The notes under the pieces: model-generated
What the model saw: only the letters and a program-made list of their open reading frames with translations
Told to the model about the DNA's origin: nothing
Databases searched by the model: none
Shown: positions 8,560 through 12,359 of the stretch, piece after piece
Layout of the letters: each line of letters opens with the position of its first letter
How positions within the stretch are numbered: position 1 is the first letter of the stretch
Made by a program: the position numbers and the translations under genes
Origin: Cephalothrix spiralis
Taxonomy: Eukaryota > Nemertea > Palaeonemertea > Archinemertea > Cephalotrichidae
NCBI GenBank assembly: GCA_032353305.1
Contig: JAUCNG010281073.1
Coordinates: 1 to 12,359 of the forward strand
Direction: 5' to 3'
DNA: 12,359 nucleotides

Positions 8560-9562
8560 TATATATCAGGTGGGCCCTTGAATCTTTCCCGCTGTTAAGA
8601 AGGTTGTATCTTCAAAAATACGTGAGATAATGATTTAAAATTTTGCATGTAGTAAGAGAATGGTATTCTTGATTGACAAGCTCAATTTTGATTTTGATAT
8701 AATTTTAGTTTTTAAGTTATGTTGTTTTGCGCAACTCATGTCAAAAAACGGAATATCATAGAATGACGTTAGGAATTTTAGTTTGAATCTTTGCTTATTA
8801 TTTAAAACCCCGTAGTTTAAAAAATAGAAAAGCTGTTGACTTTAAGTTTTAGTATGATGTTAACATTGATGTTCTTTTTCCGCAGTGGTATAAATTTCAG
8901 CATATTAAGTCTACGGAATGTATATGAAACGATAGTAAAATTAAATGACGCATCAAAAAGAAGTGAATAACATTTGACGTGCCAATCCTCCACACCTATT
9001 TTTTGTAAAACATGTGATAATAATTTAATTGCTTATCCCTGTCACTCGAACACTTTTATTAGGTTTCTGTGATTGTAATGTCGTAAGTATACATTTGAAT
9101 ACATATTTTTGAATTTATGGCGATATAATCCATGAATTCAACAGGACGACCAAAATTAGCGCCATGGCGGACCTGGAATAATATTCGCTTATATTGTGAT
9201 GCGCTTTTAATTTATGACTTTAAATTACATTTCGTTGACATATGATGCTGCGATTTACACCACGGAAAGAAAACATCAATGTTAACATCAAAACTAAAAA
9301 TTAAAGCCAACAGCTTTGTTTTTTTCTAAACTATGGGTTTTTGAATACTAAGCAAAAATTAACGATATTCTGTTTTTTTACCCGAGTTGCGCAAATTAAC
9401 ATAACTTAAAAATTAAAAATGATATAAAAATAAAACTTTAGCCTGTCAATTAAGAATACCACTCTCCTACTACATGCAAAATTTTGAATCATTCTCTCAT
9501 GTATTTTTGAAGATTCAACCTTCTAAACAGCGGGAAAGATTCAAGGGCCCACCCGATATATA
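8560..9562. mobile_element. Fold-back element of about 1 kb inside the intron
   Basis: The left arm (about 8560-8940) and the reverse complement of the right arm (about 9205-9562) align over some 350-380 bp. Outer ends share ATATATC, then a G-rich join, then TGGGCCCTTGAATCTTTCCC and GCTGTT. Inner blocks include AAAATTTTGCATGTAGTA, TTTTTAAGTTATGTT, GCGCAACTC and GATGTTAACATTGATGTT. A loop of about 260 bp has no protein-like frame. Identity by eye is around 80 percent. No transposase is present and no clear target-site duplication was seen. It is a non-autonomous fold-back or MITE insertion, or half of a head-to-head duplication. Confidence 0.65.
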
Positions 9563-10046
9563 CGATTAGGATGATAAATGAAGAATTTCTACTGTCAAAT
9601 TATCAATACAGTACAAGTAACTATTAGGTAACAATACCCTCTCCTCTCTCTGCCTTTGGATACTATTTTCATTGCCTAAATGCATAATGCATTGCTTTTA
9701 AAAATGTAACGGCGAGAGAGAGAGAAAAATCTGGTATAGTTAACGATTATTCTATAATTTTCCGTCGGGACCTCTTCCAACATATCAGTAAACCAGAGTA
9801 GAATGGGTGCCTTATCGTATGGTACTATGTATACCGGTACTATTATTCATTGTACTAGAAGAATTCATTTTCGATGAAAAATTAGTGAACAATTTATACA
9901 TACAAACAGGAATATTTCCGATATCCAGGAAGGTTTCATGCCTGGAGTCAAAATTTCGACTTTAAAGGAGGTGTACGAAGCCTGTATAATTGCTGTTGTT
10001 TATAGTTCAATATCGAATGTTACACACACAATGCATGTATACTTAC

Positions 10047-10337
10047 TGATAGTAATGTGTCTTTTTCTCCCAAGACCAAGGCTCTGAAAATGTTTTTCTT
10101 TTACTGCATCATTTATTTCCTTCTCCAATGATCCATCATTACAGGACAGTACAAACTCTAGGACTTCTTTAATACCAGAACAGTCAAAATAAAAAAGAAT
10201 GCTGCCTTGACCGACTTTTTCTAATTCTGGAGTAAGTCGATCCTTAACTTCATTCGTTTCATCAGAAGGCAAACTTACAGGTACACTCAAATTTCTGGTA
10301 TCATCCTTCATTGGGAAATAAGCTCTCAGTCTCATAC
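10047..10337 (-). CDS. Unrecognised 97-codon module, internal exon (exon B)
   Basis: On the minus strand an acceptor (TTATTTTTCATAG) precedes 10337 and a strong donor (GTAAGTAT) starts at 10046. The exon is 291 bp, exactly 97 codons, and is phase 1 at both ends, so it can be added or skipped without changing frame. Encoded features: a start RLRAYFPMKDDTRNLSVPV, a charged middle with EVKDRLTPELEKV, a hydrophobic strand GQGSILFYFDCSG, a helix-like KEVLEFVL, and an end GRKRHITIS. The look is a small alpha/beta domain. I do not recognise the family. The longer open frame (10386-10000) simply reads into both introns. It lies between the NACHT-like exon and the ankyrin-kinase exon on the same strand, with matching phases, so it probably links those parts. 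Confidence 0.6.
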
Positions 10338-10699
10338 CTATGAAAAATAATTGCATCATATTGTAAACTAGGTATTCGTCATACACAATAATTTCCTGTA
10401 GACTACTTGCAGAAACACTATAATTTGTGTTAAAATGAAAAAGTGAAAGACTAAAACGTTAAACGGAAATGTGCAAGTAGTAGTCATCAATTAGAGGTCA
10501 TAGGGTTCTTCTACAGAAAAAAATGAAACAGAAATATTGAACCCTTCTTCATAGTTTGACAATCTGTTGGTTGAAATTAAAAATTCATAGAAAATGCTAA
10601 TATTTGTTACAGGGACGTAGAAACGGGGGTGCAGAGAATTATGATAATCGGAATCGTATACATGTATTTGTTTTAAATAACGGTTTATTCAATACTTAC
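10338..10699 (-). other. Proposed phase-1 intron between exons A and B
   Basis: On the minus strand it starts GTAAGTATTG at 10699 and ends at the acceptor AG at 10338, and it is 362 bp long. The donor hexamer is the same as that of the following intron. Its phase matches exon B only if exon A is read one base shifted near its end (see exon A). I see no other feature inside. Confidence 0.45.
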
Positions 10700-11777
10700 T
10701 GTAACGTTGCTCAAATTCATATTCGTCGACACTTCCTATCTTTTTGTATGCGCCATACTTCTACATGTTCCGCGAGACTACTCTCTTGCTCCTCATTTGT
10801 TTGCATCTCGTTAACCTTTTTCAAAGTGTCATTTGTATACTCCATTTTCACAATGACATTTGGATACGATAGACAACCACGGCCTTTAAAAAGAGCACTC
10901 ATTTGTTCAGGCATACTACCTTTGTCATTAATTTCAAATCCTTCGATCAAGATGAGCAGTGTCCGACCAAATTTCTTTAGGATGTCATTGATTCGGGTTT
11001 TCACTTTTCCTTCAGGGTAATTCGTTTTAATACATTCATTTAGTTCATTATATACACCGTTGGTCTTACTGAAATTTATTTGATTATATTCCATATGTAC
11101 TAAAAATTTAACACTCTTTACTTTCGTTGCAAATAATTCGTCTATTAAATTATGAAATATTCTATCAATAAAAGATAGTATTCTAGAGCATTTTGAACGC
11201 TGCTGTTCCCGACGGACGTTAGCCAACTCTGTTGGAGCAGTTGGAGGAGAGTCAGCTAAAGCCGTTGGATCAGTTAGAAGAGAGTCAGCTAGAGCCGTTG
11301 GATCAGTTGGCGGAGAGACAGCTAGAGCCGTTGGGGCAGTTGGAGGAGAGTCAGGTAGAGCCTCCAAATTATGTGCAAATAATTTGTCTATTAAAATATT
11401 AGTAGTAGTAGTTAATATTCTAGAAATAAATGAGAGTATTCTAGAGCATTTTGAACGCTGCTGTTCCCGACGGAGTGCCCATTTATGTGCTATCCATTTG
11501 CTTATAAGATCCTTAGGTCCAAATTTGTCAACCAATATAAGTCGTTTTGTCATTTTTCTTGAATTAAATAATCCAAATTTATTATTAATATCACTAAAAT
11601 CATTCAACCAATTGAGGTCCTTACTGTCTATATCCGTATTATCATCAATGTCTATTTTAATTTTTACCGCGAGATTGTTGTATTTATCCAGGGTAAGATC
11701 CGCATCTTTGCGACGAAGTATCAAAAAAGGAAACTCCTTGTACTCTTTGATACGACCTTTTACTGCTTTCCTTGGAT
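10700..11777 (-). CDS. Degenerate NACHT-like NTPase domain (exon A), with a frame break at the 3' end
   Basis: The acceptor (TTCTTTTTTGTAG) precedes 11777; the frame is open from there to a TGA at 10717-10719. The track-style start is a TTG at 11724, not a real start. Numbering from that TTG, residues 60-83 (KRLILVDKFGPKDL then ISKWIAHKWA) match the P-loop strand and helix of animal NACHT proteins, but the GxxxxGK[ST] core is gone, about two residues short. Residues 244-255 (RTLLILIEGFEI) sit where Walker B (hhhhDGxDE) belongs, with E for the first D. PNVIVKMEY (278-286) replaces the usual VIVTSRP. Between P-loop helix and next strand lies an insertion made by an 86-codon duplication. The strong donor is at 10699, 17 bases past the in-frame stop; the +1 frame is open to it and its phase fits exon B. 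So a one-base indel, perhaps in the A5 run near 10732, is suspected. Nucleotide hydrolysis is unlikely. Confidence 0.55.
11129..11474 (-). repeat. In-frame direct duplication inside the NACHT-like exon
   Basis: Segments 11129-11216 and 11375-11474 are copies. The last 38 bases or so (plus-strand ATTCTAGAGCATTTTGAACG and onward to GACGGA) are identical, and the offset there is 258 bp, exactly 86 codons. Both copies encode RREQQRSKCSRILSFI followed by a helix ending LIDELFA or LIDKLFA. The copy next to the P-loop helix has an extra run of four Thr codons (AGT trinucleotides on the plus strand). Perfect identity of the core points to a recent event or gene conversion. Confidence 0.85.
11231..11362 (-). 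repeat. 33-bp minisatellite, four copies, coding for an 11-aa Pro/Ala/Asp repeat
   Basis: There are four head-to-tail 33-bp units (plus-strand unit starts GTTGGAGCAGTTGGAGGAGA). On the coding strand each gives an 11-residue unit close to ALADSPPTDPT. It lies between the two copies of the 86-codon duplication. The composition suggests a flexible, extended linker. Because the period is a multiple of three, copy number can change without breaking the frame. Confidence 0.85.
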
Positions 11778-12359
11778 CTACAAAAAAGAAATAAATGAAT
11801 ATTATTAAATGCTCTAATCTTATCTGTTCACATTATCGGTGTTCTCTGTCGTGTGTAAGCCGGATTCGTTCTATTTTCTAGGGGCTAGGGACCCTTGAAG
11901 CAGCCAATTGAAAAGGGTAACAATTTAATTATTTAGTCCTTAGACCAATGCCAGAGTCACAGCAGCGACGTCGTCAGATCGATATCGTATTTAAATTTAA
12001 ACTGGCCATTTTTAAGTGCAATAAACTAGTGACGTTTGATCAAAAAGGTTTTACCACCGCAGATGGTTAGCAGTGTATTTTTTCATCATCTGGACCGCAA
12101 GGCACTCAGCTCGTTTTTTATTACCAGGCGAGATGCTGCGAAAGGCTGGAAATGTTCCTCTTAGCCCTAACCCTCCTGTAGCGGCTATATGGTGTTGCGC
12201 TTTTTGAGCATTTGTTGAGACTGTTTTTAAGTAATATTAAGAAGTTACCGCTTATATGTTTCTTTGGAGGTTCATAATTCAACTTGTACGTTTATTTTCC
12301 AATGTACTGAGTTGCAACATCATTTTTTTTTCATTTGTAGAAGAAATGCTTGAAATTTC
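11778..12359. other. Upstream flank or intron of the minus-strand gene; no exon recognised
   Basis: There is no convincing coding frame on either strand. Exon A opens with two bases of a split codon, so another phase-1 exon is expected further upstream, outside the window or too short to see. No TATA-type promoter could be supported. Confidence 0.4.
12328..12340 (+). other. Possible plus-strand splice acceptor at the window edge
   Basis: A T-run followed by CATTTGTAG (AG at 12339-12340) resembles a good 3' splice site. Only 19 bases follow, open in two of three frames, so whether an exon begins here cannot be decided. Confidence 0.2.

Larger units (their letters stand above)
8078..10046 (-). 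other. Proposed phase-1 intron between exons B and C
   Basis: On the minus strand it starts GTAAGTATAC at 10046 and ends TTCTTTTTTATAG at 8078. It leaves one base before and two bases after the intron, so the joined codon is AGT and the frame is kept. It is 1969 bp long and contains the 1-kb fold-back at 8560-9562 and a telomere-like string near 8155. No coding frame of note lies inside. Splicing is inferred from signals and phase only. Confidence 0.55.

Noticed and set aside
10604-11020. 138-codon plus-strand frame (and 11384-11794)
   Set aside because: Antisense to the NACHT-like exon, with no protein features; the minus frame shows coherent motifs instead.

Overview
The window reads as eukaryotic, animal DNA. 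It is AT-rich and has long introns and intergenic gaps, GT-AG splice sites with pyrimidine tracts, an AATAAA signal, a tRNA-derived SINE-like element and several long fold-back (MITE-like) inverted repeats. The protein types (a TRIM-type beta-propeller C-terminus, a NACHT-like NTPase fragment, a very long ankyrin array fused to a protein kinase) fit the expanded innate-immune-like families of lophotrochozoans. My best guess is a bivalve mollusc; this is inferred from protein style, not from a marker gene.

Layout. 1-790 (+): the 3' end of a gene encoding a beta-propeller protein of TRIM/NHL-like style, with AATAAA about 100 bp after its stop. 791-3932: non-coding and rich in repeats, with a small inverted repeat (1023-1168), a tRNA-like SINE head (from 1500), a GC-rich fold-back element (1972-2451), a short tandem duplication (2435-2527) and a second fold-back (about 2629-3060). 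3933-11777 (-): three exons that I propose belong to one gene, read right to left. Exon A (11777-10700) encodes a decayed NACHT-like domain, exon B (10337-10047) an unrecognised 97-codon module, and exon C (8077-3933) about 27 ankyrin repeats followed by an intact protein kinase domain and an acidic Ser/Asp tail. The intron between B and C holds a third, roughly 1 kb fold-back. 11778-12359: no coding sequence recognised, apart from a possible plus-strand splice acceptor at the very end.

How the parts may work together. All visible exon borders of the minus-strand gene share one intron phase: each acceptor leaves two bases before the first full codon, and each strong donor leaves one base after the last. 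The pieces can therefore be spliced in frame into a protein of order NACHT-like / 97-aa module / ankyrin solenoid / kinase. The NACHT part has lost the glycine-lysine P-loop, whereas the kinase keeps all its catalytic residues. The inferred design is an NLR-like scaffold whose output is phosphorylation, with the ankyrin array as ligand or partner binder. One caveat is that exon A reaches a stop 17 bases before its good donor, and a one-base shift in an A5 run would clear it. The gene may therefore be a pseudogene at its 5' part, contain an assembly error, or use different exons.
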